Position numbers and translations under genes: made by a program. DNA of 33,972 bases, from positions 1 through 33,972 of the forward strand of contig JAMCRJ010000015.1 of assembly GCA_023381645.1 (NCBI GenBank), given 5' to 3'. This DNA comes from Gammaproteobacteria bacterium. Lineage in GTDB: Bacteria; Pseudomonadota; Gammaproteobacteria; Acidithiobacillales; Acidithiobacillaceae. Positions 25,458-33,686 of this stretch are shown here, piece after piece. A model generated the notes under the pieces. The model made no database searches. It was given only the letters and a program-made list of their open reading frames with translations, and was not told the origin of the DNA. Position 1 is the stretch's first letter; each line of letters begins with the position of its first letter.

Positions 25458-27716
25458 ATGATCGACAAACCCCTGGAACAGTCCATCAATCAGGCCTTCC
25501 AGATTGCCCGCCAGTACGGACATGAATATGCCTCCGTGGAACATCTCCTACTGGCCCTGCTGGACAACCCCGACGGTATGGACGTGCTCAGCGCCTGCGG
25601 CGCCGACCGCACCCATCTGTCTGTGGAACTACGGCAATTTCTGGAACGCAAAGTGCCCGCCATGGGTCCGGCGGGCACCGTCAATACCCAACCGTCCGTG
25701 GGTTTTCAGCGGGTCATTCAGCGCGCGCTCTACCATGTGCAGTCGGCGGGTAAGGATGCGGTTTCGGGGGCGAACGTCATTGTCGCCATCTTCGCCGAAA
25801 GGGAATCCCACGCTGTTTATTTCCTACAGAAAGAACATGTGACAAGACTCGATGTGGTCAATTTTCTGGCGCACGGCATGCGCAAGGATGACGTCATGGA
25901 TGAGGAAGAAGAGGAAGTCGAGGGTACCACGGAAAAGAAAGGGGATAGCAAGGACCCGCTCACAGCTTATGCGCGCAACCTCAACGCCATGGCGCGGGCA
26001 GGACGGCTGGACCCACTGATCGGACGCCAGGATGAGTTGATCCGGGCCCTGCAGGTGCTGGCACGGCGCCGGAAAAACAATCCCCTCTTCGTCGGTGAAC
26101 CAGGCGTCGGGAAAACCGCTATCGTCGAGGGCCTTGCGCGTGCCGTTGTCGCCCGCAAGGTGCCGGAGATGCTGGAAAATGCGACGATTTATGCCCTGGA
26201 TTTGGGGGCGTTGATCGCCGGATCCCGCTACCGGGGTGACTTTGAAGAACGCCTGAAAGGGGTGCTGAAGGCGCTGCGCAAAAAACCCAACAGCATCCTG
26301 TTCATCGACGAGATTCACACCCTGATCGGCGCCGGAGCCGCTTCGGGTGGCGCCATGGATGCCTCCAATCTGCTGAAGCCGGCTCTCGCCTCCGGTGAAC
26401 TGAAATGTATCGGGGCGACCACTTATCAGGAGTTCCGCCAGTATTTTGAAAAGGATCGCGCGCTAACCCGCCGCTTCCAGAAAATTGACGTGCCGGAGCC
26501 CTCTCAGGAAGAGTCCGTGCAGATTTTGCGCGGACTGAAGGGGCAATTTGAACAGCATCATGGCCTACGTTATACCGACACGGCGTTGCGTGCGGCGGTG
26601 GAGCTGTCCGTCAAGCACATCCACGATCGTCATCTACCCGACAAGGCCATTGATCTCATCGACGAGGTGGGTGCCGCGCAAGCGCTTTTGCCAGCCTCCC
26701 GACGCAAGAAGAGCATCGGTGTGCATGACATCGAAGAAATGGTCGCCCGGGTGGCCCGTATTCCGGGCAAGAGCGTCTCTACCGATGATCGGCAGGCCCT
26801 GAAGAATCTGGAGCGGGATCTGGGATTCGTCATCTATGGTCAGGAAAAGGCCATCCACGAACTCTCCGCGGCCATCAAAATGGCGCGGGCAGGCCTGCGC
26901 CACCATGAAAAGCCGGTGGGGAGTTTTCTCTTCTCCGGCCCGACCGGCGTGGGTAAGACCGAACTCAGCCGGCAGTTGGCCAGCCTGCTCGGCATTCCGT
27001 TACTGCGCTTCGACATGAGTGAATACATGGAACGGCATACGGTGTCACGGCTCATCGGTGCACCGCCAGGATATGTCGGGCATGACCAGGCCGGACAACT
27101 GACAGAGGCAGTGAGCCGCAATCCACATGCGGTGCTGTTGTTGGATGAAATTGAGAAGGCGCACCCGGATATCTTTAATGTGCTCCTGCAAGTGATGGAT
27201 CACGGCAAGCTGACGGATGCCGGCGGGCGCACGGTGGACTTCCGCAATGTGGTGCTCATTATGACCACCAATGCGGGCGCCGAGTCGCGCGGCAAGGCGA
27301 ATATTGGTTTCATGAACACCCCCCAGAGTGATGGCGGACAGGAAATGGAGACCATCCGCCGGGTCTTCGCGCCGGAGTTCCGCAATCGCCTGGATGCCGT
27401 CGTACCCTTCACACCGCTTTCCAAGGAGACGGTGCTGCACGTGGTGGACAAGTTCGTCATGGAGCTGGACGAGCAGTTGCTGCAAAAGGGCTATAGCCTG
27501 GAAATCAGCGCTGAACTGCGGCAATGGCTGGCGGACAAGGGCTACGACCCGCAGATGGGCGCACGGCCGATGACGCGGATTATTCAGGAGCACCTGAAGA
27601 AGCCGCTGGCGGAGCATATTCTCTTTAGCGACCTGCCCAAGGGCACACGAATCACTGCACGTCTGGAAGGCGGTGAGGTGAAGCTGGAGATACCCGTGCC
27701 CGCACATCAAGACTGA
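25458..27716 (+). CDS. clpA: ClpA ATPase, Clp protease unfoldase subunit
   Basis: 752 residues. Double Clp-N repeat (1-145), an acidic linker with [11 protein letters not shown]+ module 1 (Walker [14 protein letters not shown], Walker [10 protein letters not shown]) and module 2 (Walker [12 protein letters not shown], Walker [14 protein letters not shown]), then a ClpB_D2-small domain ([10 protein letters not shown]). The middle domain of ClpB is absent, which with the clpS neighbour identifies ClpA. It unfolds proteins and feeds them to ClpP; the IGL-type ClpP loop appears as NIGFM. GGAG precedes ATG 25458. Confidence 0.97.
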   Translation: MIDKPLEQSINQAFQIARQYGHEYASVEHLLLALLDNPDGMDVLSACGADRTHLSVELRQFLERKVPAMGPAGTVNTQPSVGFQRVIQRALYHVQSAGKDAVSGANVIVAIFAERESHAVYFLQKEHVTRLDVVNFLAHGMRKDDVMDEEEEEVEGTTEKKGDSKDPLTAYARNLNAMARAGRLDPLIGRQDELIRALQVLARRRKNNPLFVGEPGVGKTAIVEGLARAVVARKVPEMLENATIYALDLGALIAGSRYRGDFEERLKGVLKALRKKPNSILFIDEIHTLIGAGAASGGAMDASNLLKPALASGELKCIGATTYQEFRQYFEKDRALTRRFQKIDVPEPSQEESVQILRGLKGQFEQHHGLRYTDTALRAAVELSVKHIHDRHLPDKAIDLIDEVGAAQALLPASRRKKSIGVHDIEEMVARVARIPGKSVSTDDRQALKNLERDLGFVIYGQEKAIHELSAAIKMARAGLRHHEKPVGSFLFSGPTGVGKTELSRQLASLLGIPLLRFDMSEYMERHTVSRLIGAPPGYVGHDQAGQLTEAVSRNPHAVLLLDEIEKAHPDIFNVLLQVMDHGKLTDAGGRTVDFRNVVLIMTTNAGAESRGKANIGFMNTPQSDGGQEMETIRRVFAPEFRNRLDAVVPFTPLSKETVLHVVDKFVMELDEQLLQKGYSLEISAELRQWLADKGYDPQMGARPMTRIIQEHLKKPLAEHILFSDLPKGTRITARLEGGEVKLEIPVPAHQD

Positions 27717-27719
27717 CGG

Positions 27720-29195
27720 ATGGATAAGGCATTATTGCATTTTGACAATACCTATGCGCGCGATCTGGAGGGTTTTTTCGCCCCCTGGCAGGCCGCCGCT
27801 GCTCCGGCGCCCCGATTGCTGCTATTGAACTACGCGCTAGCCGAAGAACTGGGGCTCGATAGCGCGGCGCTGGATAGCGATCTCGGCGCCGCCATTTTCT
27901 CGGGAAACGAAGTGCCGGAAGGGTCGCATCCGCTCGCCCAGGCTTATGCAGGGCATCAATTCGGTCATTTTTCCCCGCAGTTGGGCGATGGACGGGCCCT
28001 TTTGCTCGGCGAACTGATCGATCGCCACGGTCGGCGCCGGGATATGCAACTGAAAGGCTCCGGTCGCACGCCCTTTTCGCGGGGCGGCGATGGCAAGGCG
28101 GCACTGGGGCCGGTGCTGCGCGAATATGTCATCGGCGAAGCCATGCATGCGCTGGGTATTCCCACGACCCGCGCGCTGGCCGCCGTCACGACAGGGGAAA
28201 CCATCCGTCGGGAAACAGCGCTCCCCGGCGCCATCCTCACCCGCATCGCCGCCAGCCATATTCGCGTGGGCACCTTTCAGTTCTTTGCCGCACGCAACGA
28301 AAGTGCCAGGGTCAAACAGTTGGCCGACTACACTATTGCTCGCCACTACCCCGCCTTGAAAGAGGCCGATAATCCCTATCTCAGCCTCTTTGCTGCGGTA
28401 TCCGCCGCACAGTCCGCGCTCATCGCACGCTGGATGCTGGTCGGTTTCGTTCACGGTGTGATGAATACGGACAACATGAGCATCGCCGGCGAAACCATCG
28501 ACTACGGCCCCTGCGCCTTCATGGACGCCTATGATCCGGAGACCGTTTTCAGCTCCATCGACACCCAGGGCCGCTATGCCTACGCCCACCAGCCGTTGAT
28601 TGCACAGTGGAATCTCACGCGCCTCGCCGAAACCCTGATTGATCTGGTTCACCCCGACCCCGATGAGGCCGTGCGCCTGCTGACCGGACAAATCAACGAA
28701 TTTCCCAAGCTCTACACCCGCCACTGGCTCGATGGCATGCGCGCCAAGATGGGCCTGGCCACGGCGGAGGACGGCGATCTCGCGCTGGCGCAAGCTCTTC
28801 TGTCCGCCATGGAAGGCCAGAATGCCGATTACACCCAGGTCTTCCGCGGTTTATCAACGGCAGTGCGCGGTGATCCGGCGCAGGTTCGCGCCCACTTTGC
28901 CAACCCGGCGCCGTTTGATCTTTGGTTGGCGCAATGGCAGGCCCGGCTGGCGCACGAAAGCACCACCGCGGAAGCGCGCGCCGAGGCTATGGATCAGGTC
29001 AACCCGCTCTACATACCCCGCAACCACAAAGTCGAGGAAGCCTTGGCCGCCGCTACGCAGGACCAGGACCTCACCCCGTTCAAAGCGCTGCTGGCGGTGC
29101 TGGAACAACCCTTCGCGGAACGTCCGGGGCTGGAGAGCTATGCCCAGCCCGCCCCCGAGAGTTTTGGTCCTTTCAAGACCTTTTGCGGGACGTAA
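27720..29195 (+). CDS. selO: SelO-family protein adenylyltransferase
   Basis: 491 residues, pseudokinase fold that transfers AMP to Ser/Thr/Tyr hydroxyls of target proteins. Seen: YAGHQFGHFSPQLGDGRALLLGE, QLKGSGRTPFSRGGDGKAAL, REYVIGEAMHALGIPTTRAL, VHGVMNTDNMSIAGETIDYG (metal-binding Asn/Asp) and the C-terminal FCGT with Cys three residues from the end, the position occupied by selenocysteine in animal SelO. It starts 3 bases after the clpA stop, so it shares the clpSA transcript. SelO is linked to redox stress and S-glutathionylation in other bacteria; here the location suggests a connection to protein quality control. Confidence 0.93.
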   Translation: MDKALLHFDNTYARDLEGFFAPWQAAAAPAPRLLLLNYALAEELGLDSAALDSDLGAAIFSGNEVPEGSHPLAQAYAGHQFGHFSPQLGDGRALLLGELIDRHGRRRDMQLKGSGRTPFSRGGDGKAALGPVLREYVIGEAMHALGIPTTRALAAVTTGETIRRETALPGAILTRIAASHIRVGTFQFFAARNESARVKQLADYTIARHYPALKEADNPYLSLFAAVSAAQSALIARWMLVGFVHGVMNTDNMSIAGETIDYGPCAFMDAYDPETVFSSIDTQGRYAYAHQPLIAQWNLTRLAETLIDLVHPDPDEAVRLLTGQINEFPKLYTRHWLDGMRAKMGLATAEDGDLALAQALLSAMEGQNADYTQVFRGLSTAVRGDPAQVRAHFANPAPFDLWLAQWQARLAHESTTAEARAEAMDQVNPLYIPRNHKVEEALAAATQDQDLTPFKALLAVLEQPFAERPGLESYAQPAPESFGPFKTFCGT

Positions 29196-29228
29196 CGCAT
29201 TACCATAACGCCGTTCCTGAACGCCACG

Positions 29229-29837
29229 TTAACGGTCCTGCGCAAGCACCTCGGCCACGCGCGCCTGAAGCACCGGAATGAGTTCTTCCTCGAACCACGG
29301 ATTGCGCTTCAGCCACAGATTATTACGCGGGCTGGGATGCGGCAGCGGTATCCGGTTGGGCCAGTTTTCGCGCCACGCATGAACCACCTCCGTCAGCGTT
29401 CCGACCTCGGCGGGAAGGTGATAAGCCCGGGCATACTGGCCGATGACCAGGGTGAGTTGCAGATGCTGCAAATGCGGCAGTAATTCCCCATGCCAGGCAC
29501 GAGCGCACTCTGGCCGCGGCGGCAAGTCTCCGGATGTTCCGGTGCCTGGGTAGCAGAATCCCATGGGCACGAGCGCCACCCGTCGGGCGTCGTAGAATAC
29601 CTCTCTGGAGATCCCCAGCCACGCACGAAGCCTATCGCCGCTGGCATCGTTGAAGGGAATACCTGTTTCATGCACCTTCCTGCCCGGTGCTTGCGCAGCG
29701 ATCAAAATACGGGCGCGCGAATCCATCTGCAGCACCGGACGCGCACCAAACGGCAGGTGCCCGGCACAAAGTTCGCAATGGCGAACTCGGGTGAGTAGCG
29801 CGGCGAGAGGATCACCGTACGTTGCGGGGTCAGGCAT
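29229..29837 (-). CDS. uracil-DNA glycosylase-family protein
   Basis: 202 residues, uracil-DNA-glycosylase-like (COG1573-type) fold. Motif 1 appears as AAQAPGRKVHETGIPFNDASGDRLR and motif 2 as HPSPRNNLW. Cysteines CELC near the N-terminus and two more in FCYPG and PECARAW (15 residues apart) are placed like the 4Fe-4S ligands of family-4 enzymes. It may remove uracil from DNA or have another base substrate; some members are uncharacterised. It converges with selO (33-base gap). ATG 29837 begins a plausible N-terminus, with a weak ribosome-binding site. Confidence 0.75.
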   Translation of the reverse strand: MPDPATYGDPLAALLTRVRHCELCAGHLPFGARPVLQMDSRARILIAAQAPGRKVHETGIPFNDASGDRLRAWLGISREVFYDARRVALVPMGFCYPGTGTSGDLPPRPECARAWHGELLPHLQHLQLTLVIGQYARAYHLPAEVGTLTEVVHAWRENWPNRIPLPHPSPRNNLWLKRNPWFEEELIPVLQARVAEVLAQDR

Positions 29838-29926
29838 CCAAACATTAACCGGGATGGGGGAGGTTCTCACAATCCTACGCCCCCTGGCAAACTGGATTTG
29901 GAAACGGCCTGAGCCCAAATTCTCGA

Positions 29927-30139
29927 TTATTTATTGTCAGAACCCGTTTCACGCTTGTAGTTTTCGTACGTCGTGTTGGTATTGCTCAAGCATTTTTCAC
30001 GCTCGCCTTGACCGGGCACATGTAGGCATTGGTTGCGTTGGTAGGACTGACCAGCAGCATAGAGCTGCTGGGAGGTGCAACCGGAACAAAGGCTAAGGGA
30101 AACGGAGGCCAGAACAAATCCAAAAAATCTCTGTGTCAA
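29927..30139 (-). CDS. small lipoprotein
   Basis: 70 residues starting at TTG 30139, with AGGGGG 6 bases upstream. A short hydrophobic signal ending LSLCSGC gives a lipobox-like site with lipid-accepting Cys at about residue 21. The mature part is polar (QLYAAGQSYQRNQCLHVPG, EREKCLSN, YENYKRET), with two further Cys that could form a disulfide. Similar small conserved lipoproteins of unknown function occur in other Proteobacteria. A TATACT -10-like element at about 30188-30193 (minus strand) may drive it. Confidence 0.65.
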   Translation of the reverse strand: MTQRFFGFVLASVSLSLCSGCTSQQLYAAGQSYQRNQCLHVPGQGEREKCLSNTNTTYENYKRETGSDNK

Positions 30140-30235
30140 AACGACCCCCTATATAAAAGTTGCGTTCTCGTGCCGCGCGATATGGACCAGTATAACTTAA
30201 AAAATCGCGTAGGCATCGTCTGCTAGCCCTGCTGG

Positions 30236-31267
30236 CTAGTTCACAATAATCACGTCGTCAATGGGGCGACGTAAGCTGAAGGGCGCCGTGGGCCCATGGC
30301 CGAAACGCACCATGAGCAGCGCGTGTTCTTCACTGAGGTTCAGCCACGATTCGAACTGCGTCCGCAACGGACGCACTTCGATCGGCTGGTTGATGAAGGC
30401 GGTGCGGACATTAAGCGCGGTCGCTTGCAAGGCGAAGCGCTCGTACGCGCGGCCGGCTTCGACCCACGCGGCCTTATCGTCTTGGCGTGACACGAAAACC
30501 GCCACGCCGGCTGAACTTCTGATGTTCGTGGCATCGGTCTCGGCTTGCCCTTTGGGGGTGAGCACCAGCCCGATGATCCATTTCGCCAACCAGGTCGGCA
30601 ACGCCGGTTGGCCACTGGTTCGCCCGGACAGGCCATCGCCCGTGCGTATTGCCTCACCAGGATTGAAGCGAATCCAGGAAACGAGTTCGTCTCGAAAGGC
30701 TCGATCAGTCAGTTGGGCGACATTTCCCCGAGTGACGTGGTCGATGACCGCGCCCTTCTGCGCCGCCGACAACAACATGATTACACGGACGTTCCGCCCT
30801 TCACCCGCTTTCTCCAGCATTTCGAGCTCCGGCGCCTCAAGTGGCGTGCCGTCATAGGCCGTCCTCACGCACTGGCGCTTGGTAATGGCCCGATAGAGAT
30901 CCGTTGCATGAGCCGAGGCGTCACGGGTCAGAAGAACGATAACGCCGTCTTCGCCGGGGTCGAATCGTACATCAGCCGAGAAACCTTGCGCTGCAGCTGC
31001 ATGAACGAGATTCTCGGCTGCGCAGCCCAGGCTCTTGAAGAGGTGACTGTCATCTGGATCGACCGCCGGGCAACGCCGTGAGAAGTCGGGCAGGATGGTG
31101 ATCGAGTCTTGCTGAATGCGGAACCTCCAAGGCTGGGTGTTGTGACTGGAGGCCGCGAGCGTGGCATGCCGAATCAGCTCTCTGGTATCCAGCACCCCGT
31201 CTGCCTGCGCAGTTCCCGGCCGCCGAATGTCGCTTGCTGCTTTGTCGTAATCGTCGGTCGACGACAT
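30236..31267 (-). CDS. nitroreductase-family (Acg-like) oxidoreductase
   Basis: 343 residues. Two nitroreductase-like halves: the N-terminal half has the typical SSHNTQPWRF FMN-contact motif, and the C-terminal half has VAVFVSRQDDKAAWVEAGRAYERFALQATAL with FINQPIEVRPLR. This double layout resembles Acg-family FMN-binding proteins, some of which may have lost catalysis. The start is ATG 31267, preceded by GGAGGA; an open frame continues upstream to 31426 but crosses the attC site. It is the first gene beyond the last attC of the cassette array and I find no attC after it; a 6-base inverted repeat (CTAGCC/GGCTAG, 30224-30240) spans its stop. Confidence 0.8.
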   Translation of the reverse strand: MSSTDDYDKAASDIRRPGTAQADGVLDTRELIRHATLAASSHNTQPWRFRIQQDSITILPDFSRRCPAVDPDDSHLFKSLGCAAENLVHAAAAQGFSADVRFDPGEDGVIVLLTRDASAHATDLYRAITKRQCVRTAYDGTPLEAPELEMLEKAGEGRNVRVIMLLSAAQKGAVIDHVTRGNVAQLTDRAFRDELVSWIRFNPGEAIRTGDGLSGRTSGQPALPTWLAKWIIGLVLTPKGQAETDATNIRSSAGVAVFVSRQDDKAAWVEAGRAYERFALQATALNVRTAFINQPIEVRPLRTQFESWLNLSEEHALLMVRFGHGPTAPFSLRRPIDDVIIVN

Positions 31268-31308
31268 TGTTCCTCCGCTAAGAGCCGTCGGAATCAGCGT
31301 TCCTTGAC

Positions 31309-31377
31309 GCCGAACGTCTGAATTAACCGGCTGGCGCGGCTTTATGCGCAAGGCCCGGTGGAATGACGGGTTAGGGC
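31309..31377 (-). other. attC recombination site (BrnTA cassette)
   Basis: 69-base site. On the minus strand it opens with GCCCTAAC (R'') and closes with GTTCGGC (R'), with imperfectly complementary arms ACCCGTCATTCCACCGG and CCGGTTAATTCAGACGTT around a GC-rich centre. The closing core deviates from the GTTRRRY consensus at one base. The brnA stop codon lies inside R''. Confidence 0.75.
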
Positions 31378-31595
31378 TTGGTCGGCCAAGCAATTTGCAC
31401 TTGGCGATGCTGCGTAACGCAGTCACGAAGATATAGGTTGATAAGGCTCTGGTATGGAACCCCAGCCTCTACAGCCATATCTTTAAAATAGGTAACCACA
31501 TCTTCAGAAAGACGCATGGTGACGGGTTTCTTGAGCTTCGATGCGTAAGGATTCCTGCGCGATTTCATGGTGGAAAGATCGTATTCAGCTTTCAT
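31371..31595 (-). CDS. brnA: BrnA-like antitoxin
   Basis: 74 residues. A basic N-terminus is followed by a ribbon-helix-helix-type region: LKKPVTMRLSEDVVTYFKDM, AGVPYQSLINLYLRDCV. BrnA proteins neutralise BrnT and repress their own promoter. Its ATG overlaps the toxin stop (ATGA, 31592-31595), giving toxin-first, coupled translation as usual for brnTA. The last codon and stop fall within the attC R'' core, marking it as the 3' gene of a cassette. Confidence 0.85.
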   Translation of the reverse strand: MKAEYDLSTMKSRRNPYASKLKKPVTMRLSEDVVTYFKDMAVEAGVPYQSLINLYLRDCVTQHRQVQIAWPTKP

Positions 31596-31879
31596 GGCAT
31601 TTCACTTCCGTAAAAAGTGCTTTCAGTTTTGGTGGCCTTGCGGGCAGAGATGATGCGGATGATGTTGCCTGCTTCACGCTCGCAATGGCAGACAAGAAGC
31701 AAACGCCCTCCTGTGCTCATGCCCAACAACAGAAAACGTTCCTCGCTCGTCGAATGCTCCTCGTCGAAAAATTGGACAGCAAACTCGTCATAGAAAACAG
31801 ACTGGGCTTCCTCGAAGGAAACCCCGTGCTTCTTGATGTTTACCGTAGCCTTGGCCGAATCCCACTCGAACTCAATCAT
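31592..31879 (-). CDS. brnT: BrnT-like ribonuclease toxin
   Basis: 95 residues. Seen: FEWDSAKATVNIKKHGVSFEEAQSVF at the N-terminus, EERFLLLGMS in the middle, and IIRIISARKAT at the C-terminus, all standard BrnT/COG2929 signatures (RelE-like fold). It would cleave RNA under stress when BrnA is depleted. The ATG lies only about 7 bases downstream of the -10 element, so the transcript is nearly leaderless. The toxin and antitoxin form one integron cassette; TA cassettes are known to stabilise arrays. Confidence 0.9.
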   Translation of the reverse strand: MIEFEWDSAKATVNIKKHGVSFEEAQSVFYDEFAVQFFDEEHSTSEERFLLLGMSTGGRLLLVCHCEREAGNIIRIISARKATKTESTFYGSEMP

Positions 31880-31885
31880 ACATAC

Positions 31886-31913
31886 AGTGTATTGAAATGC
31901 TATCGGATGTCAA
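31886..31913 (-). promoter_or_regulatory. brnTA promoter with palindromic operator
   Basis: TTGACA, 16-base spacer, TACACT on the minus strand. The -10 overlaps the palindrome ATAC-AGT-GTAT (31882-31892), a likely BrnA/BrnTA operator. The promoter starts 4 bases inside the cassette from the attC junction, so the module carries its own expression signal. Confidence 0.75.
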
Positions 31914-31917
31914 GAAA

Positions 31918-32009
31918 GCCCTAACGCTTGAGCTAAGCGGCGGCCGCCGCGATGCCTGACATTCTACCGCAACCGACCCGCAGCCATCCGCTTGCGCGAA
32001 TAGTTATAC
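31918..32009 (-). other. attC recombination site (methyltransferase cassette)
   Basis: 92-base site. Minus-strand GTATAAC (R'') and GTTAGGGC (R') cores; the arms CTATTCGCGCAAGCGG and CCGCTTAGCTCAAGC are largely complementary. The segment GCGGCGGCCGCCGCTTAGCTC near the R' end is typical of attC sites. Confidence 0.85.
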
Positions 32010-32173
32010 GTTGCCACCACAGTTGGTTGAAAGCACTTAGGGCAGGACCCTGGCCAGCGCCAAGAATGGAACCTTGATGAGTAGCTCCGGCGTGAGCGCA
32101 CCCAAGACAAAGCATGTCCAACCCAATCCTACCAAGGCGGCCTGTTTCAAGCCGGGTTCTTTTGCACTGTTTT
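32010..32173 (-). other. non-coding tail of the methyltransferase cassette
   Basis: 164 bases between the methyltransferase stop and its attC. A frame of 85 codons (31933-32190) runs through it into the attC but overlaps the upstream gene, lacks a ribosome-binding site and matches no family I know. It could be an eroded second gene. Confidence 0.4.
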
Positions 32174-32647
32174 TCACAACTTGCGCACAAGTGTCAACCC
32201 ATCCGCAAGGGGTAGCATAGTTGCGTCAACACGGGGATCGTTCTTGACCTTCTCGTTTAGGTTCCGCATTGCGTCGATGTCCGCATCGCTGATCCTCGAC
32301 CTGAGATCAGCATCAAGTACGCTTGGATCAACCACTGACCCGAACAGAAGAACATTGTCGATCGCAATGACTCCACCGGGCCGAAGCAATGAAATGGATT
32401 TTTCATAATAGTGGTCGTAGTTTCCTTTGTCTGACCCAGTATAAGTGCCTATCTCCAGCGCCATATTGGCGCCTAAGACCTTCACAAGAAATGACATGAA
32501 CTGCCCTTGCTCGGGCGGTATCTGCATTATGGCGTTCGGGTCTCTATCTGTTTCTTCTCTCAGACACTTCAGTACCTCCGATTCTCGGAGCGATGACAAA
32601 ACGTAGTCACGAAGCCCTTGAGAAAATTGGATTTCCGACTTCTCCAT
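32174..32647 (-). pseudogene. O-methyltransferase with internal deletion
   Basis: 157 codons, reading frame open. The N-terminal part (LREETDRDPNAIMQIPPEQGQFMSFL, ALEIGTYTG) and the C-terminal part (DKGNYDHYYEKSISLLRPGG, VIAIDNVLLFGSVVDP, PLADGLTLVRKL) match class I SAM-dependent O-methyltransferases of the caffeoyl-CoA OMT type, which are about 220 residues. The segment that should lie between GTYTG and DKGNYD (roughly 60 residues, including the acidic SAM-ribose and metal residues) is missing without a frameshift. It is probably inactive. ATG 32647 has GGAGAGAAGG upstream. It is the gene of an integron cassette. Confidence 0.8.
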
Positions 32648-32662
32648 AACCTTCTCTCCGAA

Positions 32663-32726
32663 ACCTAACGTGAAAGCTCAGGGGCGGCGCGCTTTTTGCG
32701 GCGTCCCTTGGAGCGCCTTGTTAGGC
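32663..32726 (-). other. attC recombination site (VOC cassette)
   Basis: 64-base site, the clearest of the four. Minus strand: GCCTAAC core, AAGGCGCTCCAAGGG arm, central GC stem, CCCCTGAGCTTTCAC arm, GTTAGG core. It overlaps the last 49 bases of the VOC gene. Confidence 0.92.
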
Positions 32727-33220
32727 AGTAGACGCCAAAAAGTAAAGTCCGGGTGTTTTTCAATCCATGCTTTCACTTGAACCCGTGACCGCCGTATCTC
32801 TCGAACCGCCGGAAGAAATGGAACATATGCCAATTCCCAACGGATGCCGCTAATGTCTTCAAAAAACACCGCATAGTAGCCAGGGCTATATTGCGGATAT
32901 TCTGCCGGTGGATCTGTGACTTCTACGCCTTGACTTCGCAGAAACTCATAGAATCTTCCCACTTCTTTACGACTCTTGGCCCACAAAGCCAAGTGATGAA
33001 TCCCGGCTCCGCCTTTACTTACTGGCACTGCTTCAGGAGCGGCACGGTGTACTCCAATTGCGCTGTGAGGAAAGGCTAAGTAATAAACTGCTTCGAACCC
33101 GCCTGCATCCGCCTTGAAACTCCAATAACCAAGCCAACCGAATATTGCGTCATAGACTTTGATTGACCTGTCATAATTAAGGACGGTGATATCGACATGG
33201 TTTATTCCTCGTAGCCGCAA
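32678..33220 (-). CDS. VOC/glyoxalase-bleomycin resistance-fold protein
   Basis: 180 residues. Vicinal-oxygen-chelate fold: N-terminal RGINHVDITVLNYDRSIKVYDAIFGWLGY with a metal His, GIHHLALWAKS with a second, and SGIRWELAYVP with a metal Glu. Members isomerise, cleave or bind small electrophiles, antibiotics or fosfomycin-like compounds; the substrate here is unknown. The start is TTG 33220, preceded by AAGGGG at 7 bases; the ATG in GGAATAAACCATG lies in another frame. The last residues (NKALQGTPQKARRP) are encoded by the attC site, a common hallmark of cassette genes. Confidence 0.85.
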   Translation of the reverse strand: MRLRGINHVDITVLNYDRSIKVYDAIFGWLGYWSFKADAGGFEAVYYLAFPHSAIGVHRAAPEAVPVSKGGAGIHHLALWAKSRKEVGRFYEFLRSQGVEVTDPPAEYPQYSPGYYAVFFEDISGIRWELAYVPFLPAVREIRRSRVQVKAWIEKHPDFTFWRLLPNKALQGTPQKARRP

Positions 33221-33243
33221 TTTGTTGCCCCTTTATTTTTAAC

Positions 33244-33316
33244 GCCTAACACGTTCAAGGTAACCGGCGCTCCGCCGGCTTTTCGGCAGAGCGCCCGGTT
33301 GACCGCAGGGTTGGGC
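33244..33316 (-). other. attC recombination site (SMR cassette)
   Basis: 73-base site. Minus strand: GCCCAAC core, TGCGGTCAACCGGGCGCTC arm, central loop, GAGCGCCGGTTACCTTGAACGT arm split by mismatches, GTTAGGC core. It lies 8 bases after the SMR stop. Confidence 0.9.
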
Positions 33317-33324
33317 GTCTCGGC

Positions 33325-33657
33325 TCATGAGTGAGAGACGGTGGTTGAAAACAGGTTGAGGACGACAACACCGGCGACAATGAGCGATATCCCTATGATT
33401 GCCGGAAGATCGAGAGCTTGCCCATAGAGAACCCACGCGATTAACGCAATTAGGGCAACACCCGCGCCCGACCAGATTGCGTAGGCCACCCCAATCGGAA
33501 TTGTCTTGAGTGTGAGTGAAAGGAAATAGAACGCCGACGCGTAGCCAATGACAACGATCGCCGAAGGCCATAAGCGCGAGAACCCTTCCGATGCCTTCAA
33601 GGCGGACGTGCCGATAACCTCACTAATAATTGCTACGGCGAGAAATATCCATTTCAT
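33325..33657 (-). CDS. Qac-type small multidrug resistance efflux protein
   Basis: 110 residues, four membrane helices. SMR signatures: [22 protein letters not shown] with the proton/drug-coupling Glu at residue 13, [22 protein letters not shown] (helix 2), [19 protein letters not shown] (helix 3) and [14 protein letters not shown] (helix 4). It exports quaternary ammonium and other lipophilic cations in exchange for protons, as a dimer in the inner membrane. Length and motifs are close to integron-borne QacE/QacF/QacH proteins as I recall them. The start is ATG 33657; an upstream in-frame ATG (33687) falls at the intron junction. Confidence 0.92.
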   Translation of the reverse strand: MKWIFLAVAIISEVIGTSALKASEGFSRLWPSAIVVIGYASAFYFLSLTLKTIPIGVAYAIWSGAGVALIALIAWVLYGQALDLPAIIGISLIVAGVVVLNLFSTTVSHS

Positions 33658-33686
33658 TCGTGTGATCCTCAGTATGGAGCCGCCCA

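Noticed and set aside
31933..32190. 85-codon frame in the methyltransferase cassette tail
   Set aside because: Overlaps the methyltransferase end, reads into attC, and has no start signal; kept only as a possible eroded gene.
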